Below are positions 8,142 to 15,257 of a stretch of 19,081 nucleotides of DNA, piece by piece; the stretch's first letter is position 1, and each line of letters starts with the position of its first letter. The position numbers and the translations under genes were made by a program. This DNA is from an uncultured Eubacteriales bacterium (GTDB lineage Bacteria > Bacillota > Clostridia > Christensenellales > CAG-138): assembly GCA_900544965.1 (NCBI GenBank), contig UQXE01000031.1:1-19081 (forward strand), given 5' to 3'. The notes beneath the pieces are model-generated. The model saw only the letters and a list, made by a program, of their open reading frames with translations. It ran no database searches and had not been told where the DNA came from.

Positions 8142-9878
8142 CTAATTGATGGTGTATTTGTCTTTAAACACTTGGTACTGCTCGGCAAAGGGCGTTTCCG
8201 ACTTCACAACGCTTAAGTATTCGTGCATGTCGAAGGAGGCGACGCTGATTTGTATCACACATGCGGCGATATTGGAGCAATGGTCCGCAACCCTCTCATA
8301 GTTGGTAATCAGGTCTGAGAATATAAAGCCAAGCTCGATAGTACAGTTTCCGTCCTTAAGGCGCCTCACATGCCGCATTTTCAGCTCTGTTTCAAGGCCG
8401 TCAATTACCTCCTCAAGCGGCTCGACCTTGGACGCCAGCTTCAAATCCTCCGTGGCCACGATATCGGTGGCAAAACCTACAATCTCGGATACAGCGGAGC
8501 CCATAACTCCAAGTTCGCCCTTGGCTATATTTGAGAAGGCAATCCCCTTATTAGCCATCTCCTGAACGGATTCCACAATATTGACGCAATGATCGCCTAT
8601 CCGCTCCAGGTCACCAATTATATGCAGAAGCTTCGACACCTCGTTGCTATCCTCCTCAGACAGCTCGCGCGCGCTCAGCTTTACAAGGTATGTGCCGAGC
8701 ACATCCTCATATCTATCTATTTTATCCTCGTTTTCAATGATAAGCTTGGCCGTTTTCGCGTCGTACTTGTCAATCATGGCCAATGACATATTCAGCGTGT
8801 TCCTGGCAAGCGCCGCCATCTCTACAGTAACGTTTTTGCATTGTTCTATGGCGAAGGAGGGAACGTTGAGCAGCCTTTCGTCGAGCAATACCTCCTCCTT
8901 GCTGCCCTCACGGATTGTAAGCGTGGCGAGCTTTGCAAGCTGATTGCCAAACGGGAGCATGATGGCTGTGGAGGTTAGGTTAAATACCGTATGTATCATA
9001 GCGATTTCAGCCCCGTTAATGCTTGTGGCCGTAAAGCTGAATCCAATTATTGCGTCAAGAACATAAAATAACGCTAAGAAGATAATCGTTCCGATAATGT
9101 TGAAGTAAAAATGGATCATTGCCGCGCGCTTGGCGTTTTTATTGGCGCCTATACAGGATATCAGCGCCGTAGCGCATGTACCGATGTTTTGTCCCATGAT
9201 TATAGGTATTGCCATTCCATACGTTATGCTCCCCGTTGTAGCGAGCGCCTGCAGTATGCCGACCGAGGCCGACGAGCTCTGTATGATAGCCGTAAGAACC
9301 GTTCCCGCCAAAACGCCAAACAGAGGATTTGTAAACAAGAGCAGAATGGATGTAAACGCTTCGCTGTTGGCAAGCGGAGCCACAGCGTCGCTCATAGCCG
9401 ACATGCCGAACATGAGCATAAAAAAGCCGACAAGTATTGAACCAAGATCCCGCTTGCGCCCGCTTTTGGAAAACATTATCACGCCCATGCCGATTACGGC
9501 CAGTATCGGGGCAAAGGATGTGGGCTTGAGCATGCTTATCCATATGCTGTCGCCCTGTATGCCGGTAAGGCTCAAAATCCATGCCGTTACCGTGGTGCCG
9601 ATATTGGCGCCCATGATTATGCCGATGGCCTGCTTAAGCTTCATAATGCCGGAGTTTACGAATCCAACCACCATTACCGTGGTGGCGGACGAGGACTGTA
9701 TGATAGCTGTAACGCCGGCTCCAACGAGCACGCCCTTTAGAGGATTGTTGGTCAGGTTTTCGAGTATACGTTCAAGCTTGCTGCCGGACAGCTTTTCAAG
9801 GCCTCCCCCCATAACGTTCATTCCATAGAGAAAAAGGACCAGGCCTCCCAAAAGCATAAAGACGTCGAATATATCCAT
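8142..9878 (-). CDS. Na/Pi cotransporter (NptA-type) fused to PhoU-like domain
   Basis: A 578-residue membrane protein that probably moves phosphate with sodium. Residues 1-320 hold the two inverted-repeat Na/Pi halves with their hallmark motifs: QSSSATT (61-67) with GANIGTT (90-96), and QSSSASV (200-206) with GQNIGTC (229-235). About eight or nine membrane segments are visible. Residues about 345-560 are helical and PhoU-like (ERIGDHCVNIVE and YERVADHCSNIA repeats), a regulatory domain usual in bacterial members. The frame extends to a TTG at 9890, but that codon overlaps the GGAGG ribosome site five bases before the ATG at 9878, so I start there. It precedes a methyltransferase by 10 bases. 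Confidence 0.94.
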   Translation of the reverse strand: MDIFDVFMLLGGLVLFLYGMNVMGGGLEKLSGSKLERILENLTNNPLKGVLVGAGVTAIIQSSSATTVMVVGFVNSGIMKLKQAIGIIMGANIGTTVTAWILSLTGIQGDSIWISMLKPTSFAPILAVIGMGVIMFSKSGRKRDLGSILVGFFMLMFGMSAMSDAVAPLANSEAFTSILLLFTNPLFGVLAGTVLTAIIQSSSASVGILQALATTGSITYGMAIPIIMGQNIGTCATALISCIGANKNAKRAAMIHFYFNIIGTIIFLALFYVLDAIIGFSFTATSINGAEIAMIHTVFNLTSTAIMLPFGNQLAKLATLTIREGSKEEVLLDERLLNVPSFAIEQCKNVTVEMAALARNTLNMSLAMIDKYDAKTAKLIIENEDKIDRYEDVLGTYLVKLSARELSEEDSNEVSKLLHIIGDLERIGDHCVNIVESVQEMANKGIAFSNIAKGELGVMGSAVSEIVGFATDIVATEDLKLASKVEPLEEVIDGLETELKMRHVRRLKDGNCTIELGFIFSDLITNYERVADHCSNIAACVIQISVASFDMHEYLSVVKSETPFAEQYQVFKDKYTIN

Positions 9879-10074
9879 CGGCACCTCCAAAGCGTGATTT
9901 TACGTTTCATCTATAGTGTTACATGCCGAACTTAATCTTAACATATTTAGCATTTGCCGAGAAGTAAGGAAAAAGAATATATAAAGGCGCATTATATTGC
10001 AATAACGCGTAAAGCCGCATAGTAAAAGGGCTTTTTATGGTTTACATTAATTTCATAAAAATAAAAAAACCGCA

Positions 10075-10103
10075 TTGACAAGCGCTTAGGCATAAGTTAT
10101 AAT
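10075..10103 (+). promoter_or_regulatory. Consensus sigma-A promoter of the tRNA cluster
   Basis: A perfect TTGACA (10075-10080) is followed after exactly 17 bases by a perfect TATAAT (10098-10103), 25 bases upstream of the first tRNA gene. This is the strongest promoter visible in the window and fits the high expression of stable RNA. Confidence 0.92.
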
Positions 10104-10128
10104 AACGTCTGTCGACGCGGAATGGCGA

Positions 10129-10204
10129 GGGAGCATAGCTCAGCTGGGAGAGCACTTGCCTTACAAGCAAGGGGTCACAGGTTCGAGCCCTGTTGCTCCC
10201 ACCA
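10129..10204 (+). tRNA. tRNA-Val (anticodon TAC), CCA encoded
   Basis: A full cloverleaf: 7-bp acceptor GGGAGCA/TGCTCCC, D-arm TAGCTCAGCTGGGAGAGC, anticodon stem CTTGC/GCAAG around CTTACAA (TAC at 10162-10164), T-arm with GGTTCGAGCC, discriminator A and genomic CCA (10202-10204). First gene of a five-tRNA cluster. Confidence 0.97.
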
Positions 10205-10223
10205 TCCGCTTTTGATTTAAAAC

Positions 10224-10300
10224 GGCCCGGTAGTTCAGATGGTTAGAATGCCAGCCTGTCACGCTGGAGGTCAGGGGTTCGAGCCCCCTCCGGGTCGCCA
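10224..10300 (+). tRNA. tRNA-Asp (anticodon GTC), CCA encoded
   Basis: Acceptor GGCCCGG pairs with CCGGGTC (one G-T pair). The anticodon stem CCAGC/GCTGG encloses CTGTCAC (GTC at 10258-10260). A T-arm with GGTTCGAGCC, discriminator G and genomic CCA follow. It is 19 bases after tRNA-Val. Confidence 0.97.
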
Positions 10301-10305
10301 TAAAC

Positions 10306-10381
10306 GCCTCGGTAGCTCAGTTGGTAGAGCAAGGGACTGAAAATCCCTGTGTCGGTGGTTCAAGTCCACTCTGAGGCACCA
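10306..10381 (+). tRNA. tRNA-Phe (anticodon GAA), CCA encoded
   Basis: Acceptor GCCTCGG pairs with CTGAGGC (one G-T pair). The anticodon stem AGGGA/TCCCT encloses CTGAAAA (GAA at 10339-10341). A T-arm with GGTTCAAGTCC, discriminator A and genomic CCA follow. Confidence 0.97.
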
Positions 10382-10383
10382 TT

Positions 10384-10459
10384 GCGGGAGTAGCTCATTT
10401 GGTAGAGCGCCGCCTTGCCAAGGCGGAGGTGGCGGGTTCGAGCCCCGTCTCCCGCTCCA
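10384..10459 (+). tRNA. tRNA-Gly (anticodon GCC), CCA encoded
   Basis: Acceptor GCGGGAG pairs perfectly with CTCCCGC. The anticodon stem CCGCC/GGCGG encloses TTGCCAA (GCC at 10417-10419). A T-arm with GGTTCGAGCC, discriminator T and genomic CCA follow. It begins only two bases after tRNA-Phe. Confidence 0.97.
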
Positions 10460-10525
10460 TTTTTTAAACGGATATAACTGAAGATGCATCCTAGGTCTTA
10501 TACGGGCATATAATGGGATTGATAT

Positions 10526-10599
10526 GGCACCATAGCCAAGCGGTAAGGCAGCGGTCTGCAAAATCGCCATCCCCGGTTCGATTCCGGGTGGTGCCTCCA
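10526..10599 (+). tRNA. tRNA-Cys (anticodon GCA), CCA encoded
   Basis: Acceptor GGCACCA pairs perfectly with TGGTGCC. The anticodon stem GCGGT/ATCGC encloses CTGCAAA (GCA at 10558-10560). A T-arm with GGTTCGATTCC, discriminator T and genomic CCA follow. A 66-base spacer separates it from tRNA-Gly and contains a TATAAT (10509-10514) without a matching -35, so it is probably still part of the cluster transcript. Confidence 0.96.
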
Positions 10600-10656
10600 A
10601 AAACAAATTTCCGGCATATAGCTAGATAGTATAAGACATAATATGGAGATTCAAGG

Positions 10657-10679
10657 TAGGGCATGAATTCATGGCCCTA
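10657..10679 (+). terminator. Possible terminator-like hairpin after the tRNA cluster
   Basis: TAGGGC (10657-10662) pairs with GCCCTA (10674-10679), continued by the self-complementary ATGAATTCAT, with a single bulged G. Only an interrupted T-run (TCATTTATAT) follows, so termination is uncertain. Confidence 0.35.
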
Positions 10680-10731
10680 TCATTTATATATCACGACTGA
10701 AGTCCAGAAATGCCAATAAGGGAGGCATAAT

Positions 10732-11565
10732 GTGGAAGACCATGTAAATATCGTAAAAAATTATTATGACAGCGATGTCTTAATGGAATGGAACCGTCTG
10801 GAAGAGCATCCGTATGAGTTCGAGCTTACGGTGAGGATGATGAACAGGTATATAAAGCCTGGCGACAGCATACTGGACATAGGCGGAGGCCCCGGAAGAT
10901 ATTCGCTTTACTTTGCCGGCAGGGGCTGCGACGTTACGCTCCTTGACCTTTCAAGCTCAAATGTAAACTTCGCTTTAAAGAAGGCGGAGGAGCTGAACGT
11001 GAGGCTTAATGGAATAGTAGGCGATGCCAGGGAGGTCGGTGAGCTGGTAAGCGGCTCGTATGATCATGTCTTTATAATGGGTCCGATGTACCACCTGCTG
11101 GATGAGCAGGACAGAGCACGGGCGATAAACTCGGCGCTTCCGCTTTTAAAGGAAGGCGGCAACCTGTATGTCTCCTTTATACTGATTTTTTCCGGTATGA
11201 TTTACTCTATGAAGTATAAGCCGGAGATGATAATGGGCGAGGCTGAAGGACCCTTTATTGACAGCGTCATAAGGGGAGACTCTTATGGCGGGGATGCGTT
11301 TACAAAGGCGTTTTTTATAAACCAGAAGGGAATAATGCCCTTTATGGAGCGTTTCCCTCTCAAAAAGCTCAACCTGTTCGGGCAGGAGGGTATAATGTCT
11401 CCGTGCGAAGAAAATTTCCTTATACAGCCGCGCGAAGTTGTTGACAAATGGCTTGATGTTGCGGAGAAGCTATGTGAGAGGGAGGAGTTCCTGGGGTATG
11501 CTGAGCACGCGATGTACATCGGGCGGAAGGAATCCCATAAGCCAAACCCTCAGGGGGTTGAATAG
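10732..11565 (+). CDS. Class I SAM-dependent methyltransferase, GTG start
   Basis: A 277-residue methylase. Residues 8-12 (VKNYY) and the ExxRL-like helix precede motif I DIGGGPGRY (49-57) and the ribose-binding D72 (TLLDLS). GDARE lies at 97-101, and a GPMYHLL motif IV region at 117-123 is typical of a common Firmicutes small-molecule methylase family. The C-terminal part carries inserted hydrophobic and substrate-binding elements. The start is GTG at 10732 with GGGAGG six bases upstream; an overlapping ATG at 10730 is out of frame. The gene stands alone: tRNAs upstream, a terminator downstream. The substrate is unknown. Confidence 0.9.
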   Translation: MEDHVNIVKNYYDSDVLMEWNRLEEHPYEFELTVRMMNRYIKPGDSILDIGGGPGRYSLYFAGRGCDVTLLDLSSSNVNFALKKAEELNVRLNGIVGDAREVGELVSGSYDHVFIMGPMYHLLDEQDRARAINSALPLLKEGGNLYVSFILIFSGMIYSMKYKPEMIMGEAEGPFIDSVIRGDSYGGDAFTKAFFINQKGIMPFMERFPLKKLNLFGQEGIMSPCEENFLIQPREVVDKWLDVAEKLCEREEFLGYAEHAMYIGRKESHKPNPQGVE

Positions 11566-11633
11566 CCGCAGCTTATCGGACGCAATTCAAATGCGTAATA
11601 TAATAACGGTTTAAACCAAGAAATATATTAACG

Positions 11634-11674
11634 AAAACCTGTCGGCCTATAATACAAGTGCCAACAGGTTTTTT
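11634..11674 (+). terminator. Intrinsic terminator after the methyltransferase gene
   Basis: AAAACCTGT pairs with ACAGGTTTT, extended by an inner GGC/GCC pairing across one mismatch, with a loop of about 13 bases and a closing T-run of six. It lies about 70 bases past the stop codon. Confidence 0.82.
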
Positions 11675-11870
11675 ACAGCTCCGCGGGCTAAGAGCGGCTC
11701 ATTATAGCGATATCCAGGTTCCGGTCCGCTTAAATATTCAAGGAGTGGCAAAAAAGGTTGTAAGAACTCCAAAAAATTCACAGGGAATAATATTAGCTTA
11801 GTGCATCGCCAAAATCTTACAATCCATCAAAGATCAGAGAGGATAACGTGAGAGCGACTGATAAGAGGCC

Positions 11871-11895
11871 AAACAACAAAAGTAAACCGTTGTTT
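11871..11895. other. Small inverted repeat abutting repeat copy 2
   Basis: AAACAAC (11871-11877) and GTTGTTT (11889-11895) are perfect complements, followed by TTC and then the GGGATTC start of the repeat. It may be part of the insertion target or an unrelated hairpin. The stretch 11675-11870 before it shows no gene or other signal I can support. Confidence 0.3.
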
Positions 11896-11898
11896 TTC

Positions 11899-12104
11899 GG
11901 GATTCCAAAGGTGACTTTTTGTAAAAAAGACGCCTTTGGCGGGGTTTGAGGCAAAAGCCCCACGAAGCCGGTCTGACAGCTGCTTGCGGCCGAAGACTGG
12001 CTTTTGCGGGTTTTGCCGCTAGGGAGCGCGAAGGCGAGAAGCAAAGCGCGCGGCCTCAAAAAAGCAGCGCGGCCAGTTTTTTTACACGATGAGACCTGAA
12101 TCCC
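11899..12104. repeat. Dispersed repeat copy 2, with terminal inverted repeats (MITE-like)
   Basis: A 206-base element bounded by GGGATTC (11899-11905) and GAATCCC (12098-12104), a perfect 7-base terminal inverted repeat. It shares the ordered blocks of copy 1: CCAAAGG-TGACTTTTT hairpin at 11905-11939, GGCGGGGTTTG, an AGGC/GCCC mini-hairpin, TCTGACAG-TGCTTGC, AAGGCGAG, a GC-rich arm and T-run plus ACACGATG. The first hairpin differs from copy 1 at several bases yet still pairs nearly throughout (one A-A mismatch, one G-T), so structure appears conserved. No target-site duplication is obvious and there is no real ORF. It sits in a 776-base gap between genes. Confidence 0.78.
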
Positions 12105-12341
12105 ACCATACCCAAAGCACGAACTATAGCGTTCGGCGGATCCTGTTGTTATTGAAGAATACTATACATATAAACATTTCTTTTTGTTTATTATATAGTT
12201 GACGGAACATGAAGTCAGTTCGGAATAAAGATAAACTTTAGAGGATAATTTTATCAGCAACTTTAAATCCAAGGCTGTGTATGATATTATAATATGTAAT
12301 ATCGTTAAAGTCGATTACACTTTTATATGGCGGTGCTTTAC
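12105..12341 (+). other. AT-rich leader region upstream of the uracil-DNA glycosylase gene
   Basis: No gene is visible. Promoter-like pieces are TTGACG (12199-12204) without a good -10 at normal spacing, and TATAAT (12288-12293) about 54 bases before the glycosylase ATG without a good -35. The glycosylase transcript probably starts here, but no pair is convincing. No riboswitch or T-box is recognisable. Confidence 0.35.
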
Positions 12342-12920
12342 ATGAGGTATGCTTGGTCTGAGTTATATTCAAGCCTGAAGGATTGTAAAAGGTGCGGCCT
12401 GCACGAAGGACGGAACAATGTGGTAATAGGCGATGGAAATCCCAAGGCTCCCGTAATGTTCATTGGTGAGGGACCTGGGCGCGATGAGGATTTGCAGGGG
12501 CTTCCGTTTGTTGGCGCCGCTGGAAAGCTTCTTGATAAAATGCTTGACGCCATAGGCCTTAGCAGGGATAACGCGTACATTGCCAATATTGTCAAGTGCC
12601 GCCCCCCAAACAACCGAAATCCAAACGATGACGAGGCGGCGGCCTGTCTGCCATACTTGAGGGCCCAGGTTGCGCTTGTAAGGCCCAAGGTTATAGTGTG
12701 CCTTGGTGCGGTGGCTTCTAAATACATATATGATCCCCAGATTAAGATCACCCGCGACCGCGGAATATGGAAGCGAAGCAAGGGAGTGTATATCATTCCA
12801 ACCTATCATCCGGCGGCGCTTTTAAGGGATCCGGCTAAAAAGAGGGAGTCGTGGGAAGATCTTCAATCAGTAAGGTCAAAGCTTGAGGAGCTGGCGTCAC
12901 AGCCGGCAAAAGAGCCATAA
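12342..12920 (+). CDS. Uracil-DNA glycosylase, family 4 (4Fe-4S)
   Basis: Removes uracil from DNA to start base excision repair. With the start at 12342 the protein has 192 residues. Motif A reads GEGPGRDEDLQGLPFVG (about 43-58), the family 4 form with a GEGPG core. The other active-site loop is HPAALLR (about 156-162). Four cysteines suit a 4Fe-4S cluster: a CKRC pair (C15, C18), then C86 and C102. The frame also allows an ATG at 12327, but no ribosome site precedes that one, while GGCGGTG lies six bases before 12342 and MRYAWSELY fits the family opening. The gene appears to be transcribed alone; yebC downstream has its own promoter. Confidence 0.93.
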   Translation: MRYAWSELYSSLKDCKRCGLHEGRNNVVIGDGNPKAPVMFIGEGPGRDEDLQGLPFVGAAGKLLDKMLDAIGLSRDNAYIANIVKCRPPNNRNPNDDEAAACLPYLRAQVALVRPKVIVCLGAVASKYIYDPQIKITRDRGIWKRSKGVYIIPTYHPAALLRDPAKKRESWEDLQSVRSKLEELASQPAKEP

Positions 12921-12984
12921 ATAAACAGAACATGCGGGTAAACGTAGTTCTTGCGGCTTTATAACCTGCCGCTTAACTTAATTG

Positions 12985-13013
12985 TTGTGTAAACTAATAA
13001 TGTGGTATATAAT
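12985..13013 (+). promoter_or_regulatory. Promoter of yebC
   Basis: TTGTGT (12985-12990) and a perfect TATAAT (13008-13013) are 17 bases apart, about 49 bases before the yebC ATG. Just upstream, GCGGC/GCCGC (12953-12972) forms a small hairpin that could end the glycosylase transcript, but it lacks a T-run. Confidence 0.6.
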
Positions 13014-13061
13014 TATTGGGCGTCAATGCGCTTTATAGTTATATAATTAGGAGGTAGCATA

Positions 13062-13811
13062 ATGTCGGGTCATTCCAAGTGGGCAAATATTAAAAATAAA
13101 AAGGAGAAGACCGATGCTCAGCGCGGCAAGATCTTTACAAAGATAGGCCGCGAGATTGCCATTGCGGTCAAAGAAGGCGGTTCAGACCCGTCAAACAACT
13201 CCAAGCTTAGGGATGTAATTGCAAAGGCGAAAGCAAGCAATATGCCAAACGACAATATTTCGCGTTCGATTAAGAAGGCGGCGGGCGAGCTTGGCAGCGT
13301 GAATTACGAGGAGATAACCTACGAGGGCTATGGCCCCGGAGGTACTGCTGTAATCGTAGAGGTGGTTACTGACAACAGAAACCGCGCAGCCGCGGATGTG
13401 CGCCATATATTTGATAAAAACGGCGGCTCCATGGGCTCGTCGGGGTGCGTAGGCTGGATGTTTGATAAGCGTGGGGTAATGATAATTGAGAGAAGCGCGT
13501 CGATAGATGAGGACGAGCTTATGATGGCCGCGCTTGACGCTGGAGCGGAGGATTTTATACCCCAGGATGATGTATACGAGGTATATACTTCGGTGTCAGA
13601 TTTTTCAGCGGTGAGGGAGGCTCTCGAATCCGCAGGATACGGATTCCTGTCGGCTGAGCTGAGCATGATACCCCAAAACACGGTTGACATTTCGGCAGAC
13701 CCTGAAATGGTGCAGAAGGTGGAGCGCCTGCTTGAGCGGCTTGAAGACAATGACGACGTTCAGGAGGTCTATCATAACGCGGTGCTTCCCGAAGAGGAAG
13801 AAGAGGAATGA
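13062..13811 (+). CDS. yebC: YebC/PmpR family protein
   Basis: A 249-residue member of the universal YebC family. It was described first as a DNA-binding transcription regulator, and more recent work on relatives links it to relief of ribosome stalling on proline-rich stretches. The N terminus MSGHSKWANIK is diagnostic. RGKIFTKIGREI and the GPGGTA loop near residue 90 follow, and the protein ends in an acidic tail (EEEEEE). Length is as expected (about 240-250). AGGAGG lies about seven bases upstream of the ATG. It has its own promoter and ends at a strong bidirectional terminator. The usual ruvABC neighbours seen in many bacteria are absent here. Confidence 0.96.
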   Translation: MSGHSKWANIKNKKEKTDAQRGKIFTKIGREIAIAVKEGGSDPSNNSKLRDVIAKAKASNMPNDNISRSIKKAAGELGSVNYEEITYEGYGPGGTAVIVEVVTDNRNRAAADVRHIFDKNGGSMGSSGCVGWMFDKRGVMIIERSASIDEDELMMAALDAGAEDFIPQDDVYEVYTSVSDFSAVREALESAGYGFLSAELSMIPQNTVDISADPEMVQKVERLLERLEDNDDVQEVYHNAVLPEEEEEE

Positions 13812-13820
13812 ATAAAGCAA

Positions 13821-13851
13821 AAAAGGGGCTGAGACGAACTCGGCTCCTTTT
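13821..13851. terminator. Bidirectional terminator between convergent yebC and TIGR04086 genes
   Basis: AAAAGGGGCTGAG (13821-13833) pairs with CTCGGCTCCTTTT (13839-13851) over 13 positions, including two G-T pairs, with a 5-base loop. A T-run follows on both strands; the - strand reads TTTTTTG. It serves two genes that meet tail to tail. Confidence 0.88.
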
Positions 13852-13897
13852 GTTATGGCACAGGACAGGCGGGTATTCCCATGTAAAGCGGCGCCCG

Positions 13898-14296
13898 CTA
13901 TCCCCTTAACGCCTTTATTATCATGGCCGTAAGCATTCCGGCCAGAGCGCCTATAGCCATATCGCACAGCAGTGCCAGGGTAATGGAAAATGTACCCGAC
14001 AGCGCTGAGAAGATTGCAAAGGCCATCAGGGCATAGACAATACCAGCGAGCGCCCCGTATACCCATGCGCGGTTTTTACACTTTTTTGTTATTACGAATG
14101 AGGCAAGCGCGGCGCCCAGAACCTTTATAACCGATGTTACCACCGCTATGCTGCCGTCGTCCAGCCACGACTGTTGCAGCGCGACCGCAAAAAGCACTAT
14201 CAGCGCTATGCTTAGCACAGAGGCTATAAGGCCAGCCTTTATCAGCTGGGGTATTATGTTGCAGCCGGTTTCATTGGAGGATTTTGTGCCTCTCAT
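13898..14296 (-). CDS. TIGR04086 family membrane protein
   Basis: A 132-residue protein with four membrane segments (about residues 15-34, 42-60, 68-90 and 95-128), a short basic loop KKCKNRAW after the second segment, and small-residue-rich helices. This pattern matches the TIGR04086 family of four-helix proteins in Clostridia and Bacilli, whose function is unknown; members often lie near yajC or tgt. The ATG at 14296 has GGGAG ten bases upstream. An overlapping upstream ATG is out of frame. It runs convergent to yebC and shares its terminator. Confidence 0.85.
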   Translation of the reverse strand: MRGTKSSNETGCNIIPQLIKAGLIASVLSIALIVLFAVALQQSWLDDGSIAVVTSVIKVLGAALASFVITKKCKNRAWVYGALAGIVYALMAFAIFSALSGTFSITLALLCDMAIGALAGMLTAMIIKALRG

Positions 14297-14392
14297 ATAT
14301 CATACGCTCCCTGTCCCTTTTGGGATATGCTTATGCTGGAAGCGCCGGCTATATTCCGGATTTTTATGCTGTAATAAGCTAAAGCCGAGGGA

Positions 14393-14671
14393 TTATTGCC
14401 CTTGATACAGCCGCTGGATTACCTCATTGAGCTTTGCGAGCTGCTGACCGGACAGCATGGGGGAAACCGTATTCAAAAAGTTCTGCATATCGGCATCGTT
14501 GATTTGCCCGGACTGCCTTGCGTTCATCAACTCGCCTATCAGCTCGTCTGGCGTGTTGTCGGAATAGCGGTTGATTACATCGGTAATGCCCTGGATGTCC
14601 TGGCTGCTAGCGCTAGGCTGCTGCGTAACGGGATTATTTTTATTACCCATGTTTTTAAGACTGCGTTTCAT
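14393..14671 (-). CDS. Small unrecognised protein, 92 residues
   Basis: The first strong start is ATG at 14671, with AGAGGTG about six bases upstream. A longer frame to 14755 would add 28 residues but has no ribosome site. The N terminus is basic (MKRSLKNMGNKNN), followed by a Gln/Ser-rich linker and a helical part (about residues 24-92) with repeated small amphipathic helices: ITDVINRYSDNTPDELIGEL, then NFLNTVSPMLSGQQLAKLNE. No membrane segment or cysteine is present. It is not a family I can name. Its C-terminal motif resembles one in the divergently encoded neighbour. Likely a soluble or nucleoid-associated small protein; this is a guess. Confidence 0.7.
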   Translation of the reverse strand: MKRSLKNMGNKNNPVTQQPSASSQDIQGITDVINRYSDNTPDELIGELMNARQSGQINDADMQNFLNTVSPMLSGQQLAKLNEVIQRLYQGQ

Positions 14672-14792
14672 AAAAATCACCTCTTTGACAATAATATGCT
14701 CGTATATCTGCGCGCTGTGCGAACTTATCAAAAAATGCCGCATATAATAAAGCATAACATTACATCGTGCTCAGCACGGACAGGAGACTACA

Positions 14793-15227
14793 ATGCAGAG
14801 GATGGCACCTAACAGCGTACCGGCTTCAAAGCCTATGCCAGTCAAACCCGATATAATCGAAGAGGCTTCACCTGCTCTTCTTATGGCCAGAAGGATACGT
14901 TCAGAACAGGGCGTGGAACAGCTGAAACGGTTCCTGAACTCAATGGAGCCATTTGTGGCGCCTGCCGAGAGGATGAAAATAGCCGAGTCAATGGGGGTAC
15001 GGCTGAATCCCTCAGGCCCAAAGGCTGAACCCCAGGCGGCAAAGCCATCTCCAGGGGCAGGAATGCCCAATATTCCCAGCACTCCGGCGACGGGGCAAAG
15101 TCAGGGCAATCCAATGTCCCTTCTCAGCTCGATGCTTGGCCAAAAAGGGATGGGAGCGGCAAACGGAGGCGGGCTTGACCCCATGATGCTGATGCAGATG
15201 ATGAACGGGATGAAGCGCGGAAAATAG
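14793..15227 (+). CDS. Small unrecognised protein, Pro/Met-rich, 144 residues
   Basis: AGGAG lies six bases before the ATG. Residues about 1-25 are Pro-rich. A helical segment at about 30-72 (ARRIRSEQGVEQLKRFLNSM and EPFVAPAERMKIAES) is followed by a Pro/Ala/Ser linker, and the C terminus is rich in Met and Gly (DPMMLMQMMNGMKRGK). No signal peptide, cysteine or membrane segment is evident. It is transcribed divergently from the 92-residue protein, sharing a 121-base gap with a TATAAT at 14743-14748, and ends at a very strong terminator. The two proteins share an FLNxxxP...K..E motif, suggesting common origin. Function unknown. Confidence 0.72.
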   Translation: MQRMAPNSVPASKPMPVKPDIIEEASPALLMARRIRSEQGVEQLKRFLNSMEPFVAPAERMKIAESMGVRLNPSGPKAEPQAAKPSPGAGMPNIPSTPATGQSQGNPMSLLSSMLGQKGMGAANGGGLDPMMLMQMMNGMKRGK

Positions 15228-15257
15228 CATCCATTATATATAGTGATATCCTCCAGA

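Noticed and set aside
8132..8188. N-terminal extension of the methylase into the symporter gene
   Set aside because: AGGGG with seven-base spacing points to ATG 8131, and the extension is antisense-free but unlike the family.
9130..9828. A 232-residue rightward ORF
   Set aside because: It is fully antisense to the Na/Pi symporter, whose family motifs are unmistakable in the other strand.
10011..10034. AAAGCC/GGCTTT hairpin followed by a T-run, rightward
   Set aside because: It has a terminator look, but no rightward gene lies upstream, and pairing is only six bases with a long loop.
10271..10606. A 111-residue leftward ORF with PPGIEPG and LPTELPRR-like segments
   Set aside because: It is antisense to the Asp, Phe, Gly and Cys tRNA genes. 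Such peptides are classic false translations of tRNA clusters.
11817..12059. An 80-residue leftward ORF
   Set aside because: It lies over the dispersed repeat, has no ribosome site, and its sequence is explained by the repeat's structure.
14720..14748. Promoter for the 144-residue protein
   Set aside because: TATAAT is present at 14743-14748, but no acceptable -35 lies 16-18 bases upstream, so I did not list it as a feature.
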